From positions 2,232,001 through 2,296,000 of the forward strand of contig NZ_CP036524.1 of the NCBI RefSeq assembly GCF_008281175.1: a stretch of DNA of 64,000 bases, given 5' to 3'. Shown one piece after another: positions 51,594 through 59,821 of the stretch. The stretch comes from [Clostridium] hylemonae DSM 15053. GTDB lineage: Bacteria > Bacillota > Clostridia > Lachnospirales > Lachnospiraceae. The position numbers and the translations under genes were made by a program. Position 1 is the stretch's first letter. Each line of letters opens with the position of its first letter. A model generated the notes under the pieces. That model saw only the letters and a list, made by a program, of their open reading frames with translations. It was not told the DNA's origin and made no database searches.

Positions 51594-52880
51594 CTAATAC
51601 TCACGGATAATACTGCTGATTTCCCGCGTTGTCTCCATATCCTTCAAATGTTCCAAAGCATCCTGCATATGATATTCCTTCACCGCTTCTGTCACTATGA
51701 CAAGTTCCGCCGTCCCGTCTGTGATGATCTTCTGCACGACCTTGGAAATGCTCACCTTGTGGACACCAAACACACTGGCGATAGCAGCCAGCACTCCCGG
51801 CTTATTGTCCACCTGCATGCGGAGAAAGAACTTGTTCTTCACATCGTCAAACCGCTTGATCGGTGTCTTACGGTAGCATGTACAACTGATCCTTCCTGTA
51901 CAGTGGTACTGGATATCTCTCGCCACATCGATGACATCCCCCATGATAGCGCTCGCAGTCGGCAATTCTCCCGCGCCTCTTCCATAGAACATGGCATCAT
52001 CCACTGCATCGCCGTGGACAAAGACTGCGTTGAAGGAATCTCTCACTGATGCCAGCGGATGGTCCTTTGGAAGCAGCATCGGATAGACACCTACTTCAAT
52101 GCCGTCCTCTGTATTATGCGCAACTCCGAGCAGCTTGATCACACTGCCGAATTCCCGGGCATACTGAATGTCCCTTGCTGTAATTCCGGTGATCCCTTCC
52201 GTGTACACGTCGGGAAATACAACTCTGGAATGAAAGGCGATCGATGCCATGATGGCCACTTTGCGCCCGGCATCGAGTCCCTGGATATCAGCCGTAGGAT
52301 CCGCCTCCGCATAGCCCAGCTCCGTGGCTTTAGCGAGCGCCTCCTTAAAGTCCATACCGTCCTCAAACATTTTCGTCAAAATATAGTTGGTCGTGCCGTT
52401 TACGATTCCGATCACTTCATCGATCTCATTGGACGCAAGGCACTGTTTTAAAGGACGGATGATCGGGATCCCTCCCGCAACCGCCGCCTCAAACAGGAAA
52501 TCCACCCCATTGTTCTCCGCCGCATCGAGCAGCTCTTTTCCATACTCCGCCACCAGGTCTTTGTTGGCTGTCACAACATTTTTTCCGGAATTCAGCGCCT
52601 CAAGGATCATCGTTCTGGCCGGTTCGATGCCGCCCATAACTTCTATCACGATCTCGATCTCATCATTATCTATGATATCCGTCCATTTGTCGGTCAGCAG
52701 CGACATATCTACGCCTTCCCGCTTCTTATCCATATTATGTACAAGAATTTTCTCAATACACAGACTGGCGCCGACCTTGTGCACCATCTCCTTCTGCTGT
52801 CTCTCCATCAGCTTATATACACCGCTTCCGACTGTTCCAAGCCCGAGCAGTCCTGCCTTTATCGTTCTTTTCTCCGTCAT
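51594..52880 (-). CDS. hom: Homoserine dehydrogenase
   Basis: The enzyme reduces aspartate semialdehyde to homoserine for Thr, Met and Ile synthesis. The 428 residues show the N-terminal Rossmann GLLGLGTVGSGVYKLM, ALNSGKNVVTANKDLVA, the catalytic domain with GIVNGTTNYILTKM and GYAEADPTADIQGLDAGRK, and a C-terminal ACT domain (about 350-428) for threonine feedback. The start is at 52880, with AGGTGAGAG upstream; a GTG three codons earlier is in frame. A clean palindrome lies 47 bases before the start. Confidence 0.95.
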   Translation of the reverse strand: MTEKRTIKAGLLGLGTVGSGVYKLMERQQKEMVHKVGASLCIEKILVHNMDKKREGVDMSLLTDKWTDIIDNDEIEIVIEVMGGIEPARTMILEALNSGKNVVTANKDLVAEYGKELLDAAENNGVDFLFEAAVAGGIPIIRPLKQCLASNEIDEVIGIVNGTTNYILTKMFEDGMDFKEALAKATELGYAEADPTADIQGLDAGRKVAIMASIAFHSRVVFPDVYTEGITGITARDIQYAREFGSVIKLLGVAHNTEDGIEVGVYPMLLPKDHPLASVRDSFNAVFVHGDAVDDAMFYGRGAGELPTASAIMGDVIDVARDIQYHCTGRISCTCYRKTPIKRFDDVKNKFFLRMQVDNKPGVLAAIASVFGVHKVSISKVVQKIITDGTAELVIVTEAVKEYHMQDALEHLKDMETTREISSIIREY

Positions 52881-52926
52881 AACTCTCACCTGTCCGTTCT
52901 TTTTTGCTCTATTCTCTACAATTACG

Positions 52927-52949
52927 TTATGTTATAAAGTATAACATAA
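52927..52949. promoter_or_regulatory. Palindromic operator upstream of hom
   Basis: Ten-base arms TTATGTTATA and TATAACATAA, separated by AAG, form a perfect palindrome between the nitroreductase and homoserine dehydrogenase genes. It is AT-rich and has no GC stem or T-run, so it is an operator rather than a terminator. The regulator is unknown. Confidence 0.65.
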
Positions 52950-52971
52950 TCAAACCGCAACTTCCAGTAAG

Positions 52972-53520
52972 CTACTGCCATTGATTAAAGCTTAGAATTT
53001 CCTCCAGGCTCTTCCTGTTCTTTTTCCGCGGGGCTCCCTCTCTGGCCGGATGACCAACCGTTATGATGAGGCGCACAGTCCTCTCTGCCGGAATATCAAA
53101 TGCCTTGTGCAGCTTCTCCTGGCTCATCGTCCCGATCATGCACGTGCCGAGTCCGATGGACGCAGCCTCACAGCAGAGCGCCATAGCCGCCATGCCGATA
53201 TCCATCTGCGCAAAATGCTGGGATCCATAGTGCTCGCCGACACCGGGCATAAGATGCGCCTCATCCTCACAGATCAATATAAATGCCGGCACTTTATCTC
53301 CCCACGGGCAACCGGTCAGCTCTCCATCATAAAGCGCCTCCATCACCTTCCTGCGCGCCTCAGGTTCATCGACTATGATAAAACGCCACGGCTGGGCATT
53401 GCAGCCGCTGGGAGACAGCCGCGCCACATCCACCAGGCGGATCAGCATCTCTCTGGAAACCGGTTTTTCACTGTAGATCCTGCAGCTTTCCCTCTTCAAT
53501 TGCATATCCATAAATTCCAT
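52972..53520 (-). CDS. Nitroreductase-family oxidoreductase
   Basis: The 182-residue FMN-dependent protein of the nitroreductase family has the KRESCRIYSEKPV start, the FMN loop LSPSGCNAQPWRFIIV, a C-terminal HYGSQHFAQMDIGMAAMALCCEAASIGLGTCMIG, and VGHPARE. These enzymes reduce nitro, quinone or enone groups; the physiological substrate is unknown. AAAGGAG precedes the ATG. Confidence 0.9.
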   Translation of the reverse strand: MEFMDMQLKRESCRIYSEKPVSREMLIRLVDVARLSPSGCNAQPWRFIIVDEPEARRKVMEALYDGELTGCPWGDKVPAFILICEDEAHLMPGVGEHYGSQHFAQMDIGMAAMALCCEAASIGLGTCMIGTMSQEKLHKAFDIPAERTVRLIITVGHPAREGAPRKKNRKSLEEILSFNQWQ

Positions 53521-53567
53521 AACTAACTCCTTTCTGCCACGAATTTGATAATATAAACTGTATTTTA

Positions 53568-53596
53568 AGAAAAAAAAGAACAGGCATAACCTGTTC
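53568..53596 (-). terminator. Terminator after tRNA-Gly
   Basis: GAACAGG and CCTGTTC form a stem (53578-53596) 7 bases after the tRNA, followed on the minus strand by seven T residues, then CTT. It ends 48 bases before the nitroreductase start. Confidence 0.9.
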
Positions 53597-53602
53597 CGTG
53601 AG

Positions 53603-53675
53603 AGCGACAGACGGGATTCGAACCCGCGACCCCGACCTTGGCAAGGTCGTACTCTACCAACTGAGCCACTGTCGC
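53603..53675 (-). tRNA. tRNA-Gly (anticodon GCC)
   Basis: On the minus strand the acceptor arms GCGACAG and CTGTCGC pair fully. The D arm contains TCAGTTGGTAGAGTA, the anticodon stem CGACC/GGTCG encloses TTGCCAA with anticodon GCC, and the T arm contains GCGGGTTCGAATCCCGT. The discriminator base is T and CCA is not encoded. Confidence 0.96.
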
Positions 53676-53709
53676 ATATGTTGTGTTTTTGTTCCTCAGA
53701 ACAATAACT

Positions 53710-53738
53710 AATATACTATATACTCTCCTAATTGTCAA
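53710..53738 (-). promoter_or_regulatory. tRNA-Gly promoter
   Basis: On the minus strand TTGACA (53738-53733), a 17-base spacer and TATATT (53715-53710), 35 bases before the tRNA. Confidence 0.85.
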
Positions 53739-53831
53739 CACCTTTTTTGGGATTTTTTCCATTTTTATTTTTCCCGGCTGTCATCACAATCTTGCTGTGA
53801 GGGACGGACCCTTGTCCGCCCCCCTTATTCA

Positions 53832-55055
53832 CTACTTTCCAGCTTTTATCTCCGCTGAATCAAGATTTATTTTTATTCCTTCCTCTCTGAGCACGTTCCT
53901 GATTTTCTTAAAAAGTTCCAGCACATCATTTTCATGCTTCATATTCTTTTTGTACTTTTTATAATATGTATAGTCTTTTGCTTTCATCTTTTTAAGATTG
54001 TTATGTCTGATATTCCAGGCAGTCACCATGCGCCCCCGGAAGATGAAGAAGCTGCCCCTTCCAATGCTGAAGCCGTTGTCAAGTGTCTCCGGAAGGTTCC
54101 GGATGACAAGCTGACTGTCCTTCATGATTTTCTTAAGCTTCTTTAAGCTCCTGCCGCTGAGCCTGGAGTCCCTGACTGCCTCTCTGCCTTTTCCTCCGGC
54201 ATACGCCTCATAGCGCATTGTACCGTCCACGTCCACCGTAAGCGAGAACCCGGCGCTGCCGCTTTCAAACGCGCCGGACGACGGGGCCATGCGGTACCCG
54301 AACAGCACTTTGCCGCTTATCTCCGGCTGTCCATTCACCATCTCCGGTTTAGCGCACAGTTCTTCTGCTTCTTCGGCTGTTGCGTCAACGGCTGCAGTCT
54401 CTTCTGCCTCCATAATAGACGAGGAAGGCTCCTCCTTGGGTATCACACAGACACTTTCAGTCTCAGGAGGGGCTTTGTCCAAACCAGAGTCAATAACATT
54501 ACCGGTCTCCGCTATCTCAACCAGCAATTTCTCCTCATTGTCAAATTTGTTCCACAAAATATGATAAATAATCAAAAAAATACAGATGAGACCAAGTTCC
54601 AACAGTGCAAAAGGACTTTGAAGGAACCTGACCAGTTTACCCGCATACGGGATGTGAAATTGGTAAGTGCCAAGGATATCCTCCCTGTAGGTTACATAAT
54701 CGTCATACCGCTCAGCGTTTTCTGCTATCGTATAATACCTTTCCTTTCCCGTTTCATCTATCTCTTTCTTTTTGAAGTAATGCGTAAATATAACGTCATC
54801 ACCAAGCCGGTCTACGCGGAAAGAAATAATCTCGTTCTCTTTTATCTCCTCTTCATCCCCTAAGTTCCTGACAACTACGAGGGAATCAACCGGTATGGTA
54901 GGTTCCATACTGTCTGTCAATATAACAAATGTCTGGTAACCAAGCCGTTCTTTCAATTGTTCAGGAAAAAAACGCATAACTGCTATATAAGTCAGCAGCC
55001 CTGCGATCAATATACCTGTAATTAAATTGCTAATAACTTTCAACACTTTTTTCAT
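53832..55055 (-). CDS. sipW: SipW-type signal peptidase I with a long C-terminal extension
   Basis: This membrane serine protease frees secreted proteins from their signal peptides. Residues 1-170 form the SipW-type enzyme: membrane helix (about 8-28), catalytic Ser49 in ILTDSMEPTIP, His92 in FTHYF (SipW/ER-type Ser-His enzyme in place of Ser-Lys), and a second helix at 148-168. The protein then continues about 240 residues, where most SipW proteins end near 190. The tail has an acidic linker (about 185-245), a domain with VLFGYRMAPSSGAFESGSAGF, and a Lys-rich end. The tail matches nothing I know. The TasA-like gene upstream is its likely substrate. Confidence 0.88.
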   Translation of the reverse strand: MKKVLKVISNLITGILIAGLLTYIAVMRFFPEQLKERLGYQTFVILTDSMEPTIPVDSLVVVRNLGDEEEIKENEIISFRVDRLGDDVIFTHYFKKKEIDETGKERYYTIAENAERYDDYVTYREDILGTYQFHIPYAGKLVRFLQSPFALLELGLICIFLIIYHILWNKFDNEEKLLVEIAETGNVIDSGLDKAPPETESVCVIPKEEPSSSIMEAEETAAVDATAEEAEELCAKPEMVNGQPEISGKVLFGYRMAPSSGAFESGSAGFSLTVDVDGTMRYEAYAGGKGREAVRDSRLSGRSLKKLKKIMKDSQLVIRNLPETLDNGFSIGRGSFFIFRGRMVTAWNIRHNNLKKMKAKDYTYYKKYKKNMKHENDVLELFKKIRNVLREEGIKINLDSAEIKAGK

Positions 55056-55095
55056 TCGTTTTACCAGACTTTACTGCTTATTTTTCCTCTATCTC

Positions 55096-55101
55096 ATTAT
55101 A
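55096..55101 (-). promoter_or_regulatory. -10 box before sipW
   Basis: TATAAT on the minus strand, 40 bases before the sipW start, with no convincing -35 (the region is the T-run of the preceding hairpin). It may give sipW low expression of its own. Confidence 0.35.
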
Positions 55102-55113
55102 AATGCCTGAAAG

Positions 55114-55143
55114 AAAAAATACCATCAATGGATGGCATTTTTT
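55114..55143 (-). terminator. Hairpin between the TasA-like gene and sipW
   Basis: TGCCATC and GATGGTA form a stem, followed by six T residues on the minus strand (31 bases after the TasA-like stop). It is a terminator or attenuator that would make far more of the secreted protein than of the peptidase. Confidence 0.8.
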
Positions 55144-55174
55144 CTAATATCATATGATAAAACACTTAATAGCT

Positions 55175-55678
55175 TTATGGAGTTGATGGTGCATCACCTA
55201 AAGTTCCTGTAACTTCAACATTTAAAGCCTGCCCTGCGATTGCTTTTGCTTCGGGAGTATCATTAGGCGTTATTGTAACAGTATAAGTATTTGACGCTTC
55301 TACGCTTGGGTCTACATTATTAGTCACTGCATTATTTCCGGTACCGGTAATCTCTACAGTAAAGTTACCTGTCTGGTCTACATTTGAACCATCCGTGATT
55401 TTGCAACCCAATTTCAGCTGTTTATCTGCTGCATTAGCCAGTCCATCCACTTCAAAAGTTACATTCTTATTATAGCTGGGAGTCGCTTCCAATGAAGCCT
55501 TTGTCTCAGTAAACTCACCTATATCCTGTGTCTTAACCACAATAGGAGAGGCTACTGTAAGTGTTCCGTTTGATTTGGTACTCAGCGTATCCCACACCGC
55601 AAATGATCCGACCGTCGTAGCCACGATCGCCGCGGCTGTCAATAAACCTAATATCTTTTTCTTTCCTAATTTCTGCAT
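55175..55678 (-). CDS. TasA/camelysin-like secreted protein with a SipW-type signal
   Basis: The 167-residue protein begins with the SipW-cognate signal (KKKILGLLTAAAIVATTVGSFAVWDT, about residues 6-31) that ends in the AVW/FSDT-like motif before LSTKSNGTLTV. The mature part is beta-rich with many Thr, Asn and Val residues, as in TasA/CalY fibre proteins and their clostridial relatives. It has no cell-wall anchor. It sits directly before sipW. TasA-like proteins can form biofilm fibres; here the function is inferred from signal type and neighbour. AGGAGGAAATAC precedes the ATG. Confidence 0.82.
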   Translation of the reverse strand: MQKLGKKKILGLLTAAAIVATTVGSFAVWDTLSTKSNGTLTVASPIVVKTQDIGEFTETKASLEATPSYNKNVTFEVDGLANAADKQLKLGCKITDGSNVDQTGNFTVEITGTGNNAVTNNVDPSVEASNTYTVTITPNDTPEAKAIAGQALNVEVTGTLGDAPSTP

Positions 55679-55725
55679 ATGTATTTCCTCCTCAATGATA
55701 GTACAGATTTTCTTAACCTGTCTAT

Positions 55726-55731
55726 ATTATA
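55726..55731 (-). promoter_or_regulatory. -10 box of the TasA-like gene
   Basis: TATAAT on the minus strand, 48 bases before the start codon. No clear -35 at the normal spacing, which suggests an activator or an alternative sigma factor. Confidence 0.4.
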
Positions 55732-55809
55732 ACGAATGAAATACATTTTGAATAATGCTTCTTTCTCATTCCTCCGCGATAAATAAAAGGCATCACAAAC
55801 ACTACCGCT

Positions 55810-56724
55810 TCAGTCCGCGTAATTCTCCATGAGAATATCGAGAAACCCTCTCGCCTGAACGGAAAGAATCTCTTTTTTGCGCTTGATCCACATGAGTTTT
55901 TTCCCCACGCCGCAATTATTGAGCATAAGACTGTCAATATGCCCCTTCTTAAGCTCGTCGATCTGCCATTTGCCGCCGAAGATAAACGCATCGGTTCGTT
56001 TGATCATACTGACAATGGCGTGATAATTATTTATGACTATCGTGCGCTTAAAATCCATCACCCGGATATCTCCAAGCGTGACAACCCGGTTTATATTTGA
56101 AAAATAATCATAAGGCAGATGCACATACGTGTGCTGAAGGAGTTCTTCGGGTTCAATGCATCCGCGCCCGTATAGCGGACTGTTGCCGCCGACGTGTACG
56201 TAAAGCGGGCTTGAAGCGATCTCATGCACTTCCAGCCCTTTGATCTCCAAAATCTTGTTCAGCGCAGGACACTGCTCTGTGTTCACGGCAATGATACCTA
56301 TCTCCGCCTCCAGCTTTGACACATTTACAAGCACTTTTTCAATCGAAGTCTCATATATGGAAATGTTGGCATGCCGCGTCCGCAGATTCTCATAGAAATC
56401 CAGCATTATCTCATCTTTCAAAATAATATTTCCAACAGACAAGTCGAGTCTGTTCTGCATGAACTCCTTGTCCTTGAGTTTCAGCGCGTCGATCTCATTC
56501 AGCTGATTGATGACAGACTGGGCATAATAATACAGGCTTTCTCCTGTCGTTGTGAGGCTCACTCCGTGGTTGGAACGCACGAGCAGCCTCGTCCCCATCT
56601 CGTCCTCCAGATTCTGCATGGCCCTCGTAAGGTTCGGCTGGGTCACGTACAGCCGGTCCGCGGCCTTACGCATGCTTTTTTGTTCGGCTATCTCTACAAA
56701 ATATTTTAAATGTTTCAGCTCCAT
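55810..56724 (-). CDS. LysR-family transcription regulator
   Basis: The 304-residue regulator has an N-terminal winged HTH (MELKHLKYFVEIAEQKSMRKAADRLYVTQPNLTRAMQNLEDEMGTRLLVR) and a substrate-binding domain from about residue 90. It starts 15 bases after aspS ends, so it probably sits at the tail of the aspS transcript, and it lies just upstream of the TasA-like gene on the same strand. It might activate the TasA-like promoter, which lacks a -35, but this is only a guess from position. Confidence 0.9.
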   Translation of the reverse strand: MELKHLKYFVEIAEQKSMRKAADRLYVTQPNLTRAMQNLEDEMGTRLLVRSNHGVSLTTTGESLYYYAQSVINQLNEIDALKLKDKEFMQNRLDLSVGNIILKDEIMLDFYENLRTRHANISIYETSIEKVLVNVSKLEAEIGIIAVNTEQCPALNKILEIKGLEVHEIASSPLYVHVGGNSPLYGRGCIEPEELLQHTYVHLPYDYFSNINRVVTLGDIRVMDFKRTIVINNYHAIVSMIKRTDAFIFGGKWQIDELKKGHIDSLMLNNCGVGKKLMWIKRKKEILSVQARGFLDILMENYAD

Positions 56725-56739
56725 ACGATTACCTGAACG

Positions 56740-58527
56740 TTATTCCTGAACAGTTACGGAAAGTCCCAGCTCCTCGAGCTGCTTCTCTTCCACAGCGGTC
56801 GGCGCCTCTGTCATCAGGTCTGAGGCATCCTTTACCTTCGGGAACGCGATGACGTCACGGATACTGTCCTCCTTCGCCATAAGCATGACCATACGGTCGA
56901 GACCATAGGCAAGTCCTGCATGAGGGGGCACTCCGTATTTAAACGCGTTCAGCAGAAAGCCGAACTGCTCCTGCGCTTTTTCCGGCGTAAAGCCGAGTAC
57001 CTCAAACATCTTGTTCTGCACGTCCTGATGATAGATCCTGACGCTTCCGCCGCCGATTTCATTTCCGTTCAGCACAATGTCATAAGCCTTTGCCCGCACT
57101 CTGCCCGGGTCAGTGTCAATATATTCCAGGTCCTCCTCCATCGGCATCGTGAACGGATGGTGCATGGCTGTATAACGTTCCTGCTCCTCATTCCACTCAA
57201 GCAGCGGAAATTCTGTCACCCAGAGGAACTTATACTCGCTCTTGTCGAGAAGCTCCATCTGACGCGCCAGTTCAAGACGCAGATTGCCGAGCACATCCCA
57301 AACGACTTTATTTTTATCTGCCGCAAAGAGAAGCAGGTCGCCGTTCTCTCCGCCCATAGCCTCGATCAGCCCCGACATCTCCTCTTCCTTCATGAATTTC
57401 GCGAATGAAGACTTCACCGAACCGTCTTCCTGTACCGCAATATAGGCAAGTCCCTTTGCCCCGAAATCTCTGGCAAAATCCACCAGCTTGTCGATCTTCT
57501 TGCGGGGCATGCCGCCCTGTCCTTTTGCGTTGATCCCCCGCACAGTACCGCCATTTTCTATGGCGCCTTTGAACACGGCGAACTCACAGTCCTTCACCAC
57601 ATCCGTCACATCTGTAAGCTCCATGCCAAAACGCGTATCCGGCTTGTCCGAGCCGTACCTGTCCATGGCTTCCTGCCATGTCATTCTCGGAATCGGAAGC
57701 ACAACTTCCACGCCAAGTACGTCCTTGAAGAGCTTTGCGAGCAGCCTTTCATTCACATCGATGACATCGTCCACGTCCACAAAGGAAAGCTCCATGTCGA
57801 TCTGTGTAAATTCCGGCTGTCTGTCCGCCCGCAGATCCTCATCGCGGAAACATTTTGCGATCTGAAAATATCGGTCATACCCGGAACACATGAGCAGCTG
57901 CTTAAAAAGCTGCGGAGACTGCGGCAGAGCATAGAAATGCCCCTGGTGGATACGGCTTGGCACAAGGTAATCCCTCGCCCCTTCCGGCGTGCTCCCGATC
58001 AATATAGGCGTCTCTATCTCAAGGAAGCCTTCTTCCGCCAGGAACTGGCGGGTGAGCGTAGCCACCTGGCTTCTCATGATCATATTCTTCTGAAGATCCG
58101 GTCTTCTCAGATCAAGGTAGCGGTATTTCAGCCGCACTTCCTCTTTTGTTTTGGAGTTCTCCTCGATCGGAAACGGCGGTGTCTCGGACTCGGACAAAAT
58201 ACGCAGCTGTGACGGAATGATCTCAATATCTCCTGTGGAGAGATTTTCATTTACCGCGCCGGAGCGCTTCTTAACCTCCCCTGTGACCGCCACTACAAAT
58301 TCCGCGCGCAGCTTCGCCGCCTTCTCGATAAGGCCGGAGTCTGTGCTGCCTTCCTCAAACACGATCTGTATGATGCCTGAACGGTCTCTCACATCAATAA
58401 ATACGAGCCCTCCTTTATTGCGGTTCTTCTGCACCCAGCCCATCACCGTCACAGTCTGTCCCGCATTTGCGCCGGACAGTTCACCGCAGCGGTGTGTTCT
58501 CTTTATTCCCTGCATTGATTCTGCCAT
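56740..58527 (-). CDS. aspS: Aspartyl-tRNA synthetase
   Basis: This class IIb synthetase charges tRNA-Asp. The 595 residues contain the anticodon-binding OB fold (about 12-105), motif 2 FRDEDLRADRQPEFTQIDMELSF, the bacterial insertion (GAD) domain, and motif 3 GLAYGLDRMVMLM near the end. The length is that of bacterial AspRS. AAGGAG precedes the ATG. It follows hisS by 28 bases. Confidence 0.97.
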   Translation of the reverse strand: MAESMQGIKRTHRCGELSGANAGQTVTVMGWVQKNRNKGGLVFIDVRDRSGIIQIVFEEGSTDSGLIEKAAKLRAEFVVAVTGEVKKRSGAVNENLSTGDIEIIPSQLRILSESETPPFPIEENSKTKEEVRLKYRYLDLRRPDLQKNMIMRSQVATLTRQFLAEEGFLEIETPILIGSTPEGARDYLVPSRIHQGHFYALPQSPQLFKQLLMCSGYDRYFQIAKCFRDEDLRADRQPEFTQIDMELSFVDVDDVIDVNERLLAKLFKDVLGVEVVLPIPRMTWQEAMDRYGSDKPDTRFGMELTDVTDVVKDCEFAVFKGAIENGGTVRGINAKGQGGMPRKKIDKLVDFARDFGAKGLAYIAVQEDGSVKSSFAKFMKEEEMSGLIEAMGGENGDLLLFAADKNKVVWDVLGNLRLELARQMELLDKSEYKFLWVTEFPLLEWNEEQERYTAMHHPFTMPMEEDLEYIDTDPGRVRAKAYDIVLNGNEIGGGSVRIYHQDVQNKMFEVLGFTPEKAQEQFGFLLNAFKYGVPPHAGLAYGLDRMVMLMAKEDSIRDVIAFPKVKDASDLMTEAPTAVEEKQLEELGLSVTVQE

Positions 58528-58555
58528 AATCTCATTCTCCTTATATTCTTTTGAA

Positions 58556-59821
58556 TTATAAACTGTCGATGGAATCGCAGTAGCACTCGATGATCTGTGT
58601 GTATCCTTCCGACTCCAGCTGTTCTTTCTGAAATTTCTTATTCTTTTTCATATTAGCGATCATAACCTGAAGGCCGTTTTCACGGTCAGCCCTGGCAAGA
58701 CTGAGCACTCTGAGCATTCCCTCCGGGGAAAGCTTTTTCTCCAGCAGATATGCTTTCTTCGCGCCCTTTCCGGGCACTTCATAGCCATTTTCCAGAAGCA
58801 GCATCACAATACGCTCAAATCCGATGGAAAAGCCGCAGGCCGGCGTATCCTGGCCGGTAAATCTGCCTATCATCTTATCATATCTTCCGCCCCCGGCCAC
58901 AGAGCCGCCGAACTCATCCATCGTCACTTCAAAGATAGTTCCTGTATAATACGACTGGCCCCTCACAAGGGTCGGATCGAACTTCATCTGAAAATCCGCT
59001 TCTTTTGCCGCCTCTACACTTGAAATGATAAGCTCCATCCCGTCTGCGGTCTCCGCAGGAAGATGCGCTCCGAGCTTCTCCCTCAGGTAGCCGATCCCCT
59101 CCACGCCCGGGGATATCTCATCGAACAGCTTAAGATATGTGTCCACATTCTCTTTTGCGTAACCAAGCTCCTGCAGTTCCGCAGACACTCCCTCGCTTCC
59201 GATCTTATCCATTTTATCCAGAATGATGAACACTTCATCGTAATCTTCTTCTTTAAAACCGCTGTACGCGGCCATTGCTTTCAAAATGTTGCGGTCGTTG
59301 ATACACACCGTAAAGTTTTTAAGGTTAAGCTTTCCGAGCATGGCGGTCGTCGCCAGAATAAGCTCGATCTCCGCGAGATTGCTCTGTTCACCGAGAATAT
59401 CGATGTCACACTGCATAAACTGGCGGAACCGTCCTCTCTGCGGGCGGTCGGCGCGCCAGACATTGCCGATCTGCATCGCCTTAAACGGGGACGGCAGCTC
59501 GTTTGCATGGTTTGCGTAATATCTTGCAAGCGGTACGGTCAAGTCATAGCGCAGCCCCCCGTCGACGAGGTCATTTTCTTCTTTCGCGTCTTCTATCTTA
59601 AGCTTCTCCCCGCGCTTTAATATTTTAAATATAAGCTTCTCATTGTCTCCGCCCTGTTTACTGCACAGGTTTTCAATGTGCTCCACACAGGGTGTCTCCA
59701 TGGAAGAAAAGCCGTACGTCTTATACGTCTCCTTAATGAGCCAGATGACATGATCCCTGATCTCCATTTCCTTAGGGAGCATGTCCTTCATTCCGGTAAC
59801 CGGTTTCTTCTTTAATGCCAT
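58556..59821 (-). CDS. hisS: Histidyl-tRNA synthetase
   Basis: This class IIa synthetase charges tRNA-His. The 421 residues show GMKDMLPKEMEIRDHVIWLIKETYKTYGF, motif 2 GNVWRADRPQRGRFRQFMQCDIDILGE, AGGGRYDKMIG and motif 3 GFSIGFERIVMLL, then an anticodon-binding domain. The start is the second ATG (59821); the first is only one base from the AAGGAG site. It overlaps the end of hemZ by 10 bases. Confidence 0.96.
   Translation of the reverse strand: MALKKKPVTGMKDMLPKEMEIRDHVIWLIKETYKTYGFSSMETPCVEHIENLCSKQGGDNEKLIFKILKRGEKLKIEDAKEENDLVDGGLRYDLTVPLARYYANHANELPSPFKAMQIGNVWRADRPQRGRFRQFMQCDIDILGEQSNLAEIELILATTAMLGKLNLKNFTVCINDRNILKAMAAYSGFKEEDYDEVFIILDKMDKIGSEGVSAELQELGYAKENVDTYLKLFDEISPGVEGIGYLREKLGAHLPAETADGMELIISSVEAAKEADFQMKFDPTLVRGQSYYTGTIFEVTMDEFGGSVAGGGRYDKMIGRFTGQDTPACGFSIGFERIVMLLLENGYEVPGKGAKKAYLLEKKLSPEGMLRVLSLARADRENGLQVMIANMKKNKKFQKEQLESEGYTQIIECYCDSIDSL

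Noticed and set aside
53801-53821. Hairpin GGGACGGAC/GTCCGCCC after sipW as a terminator
   Set aside because: No T-run follows on the minus strand. It may be a remnant of the GGGGAC repeat family, but this is too short to assert.
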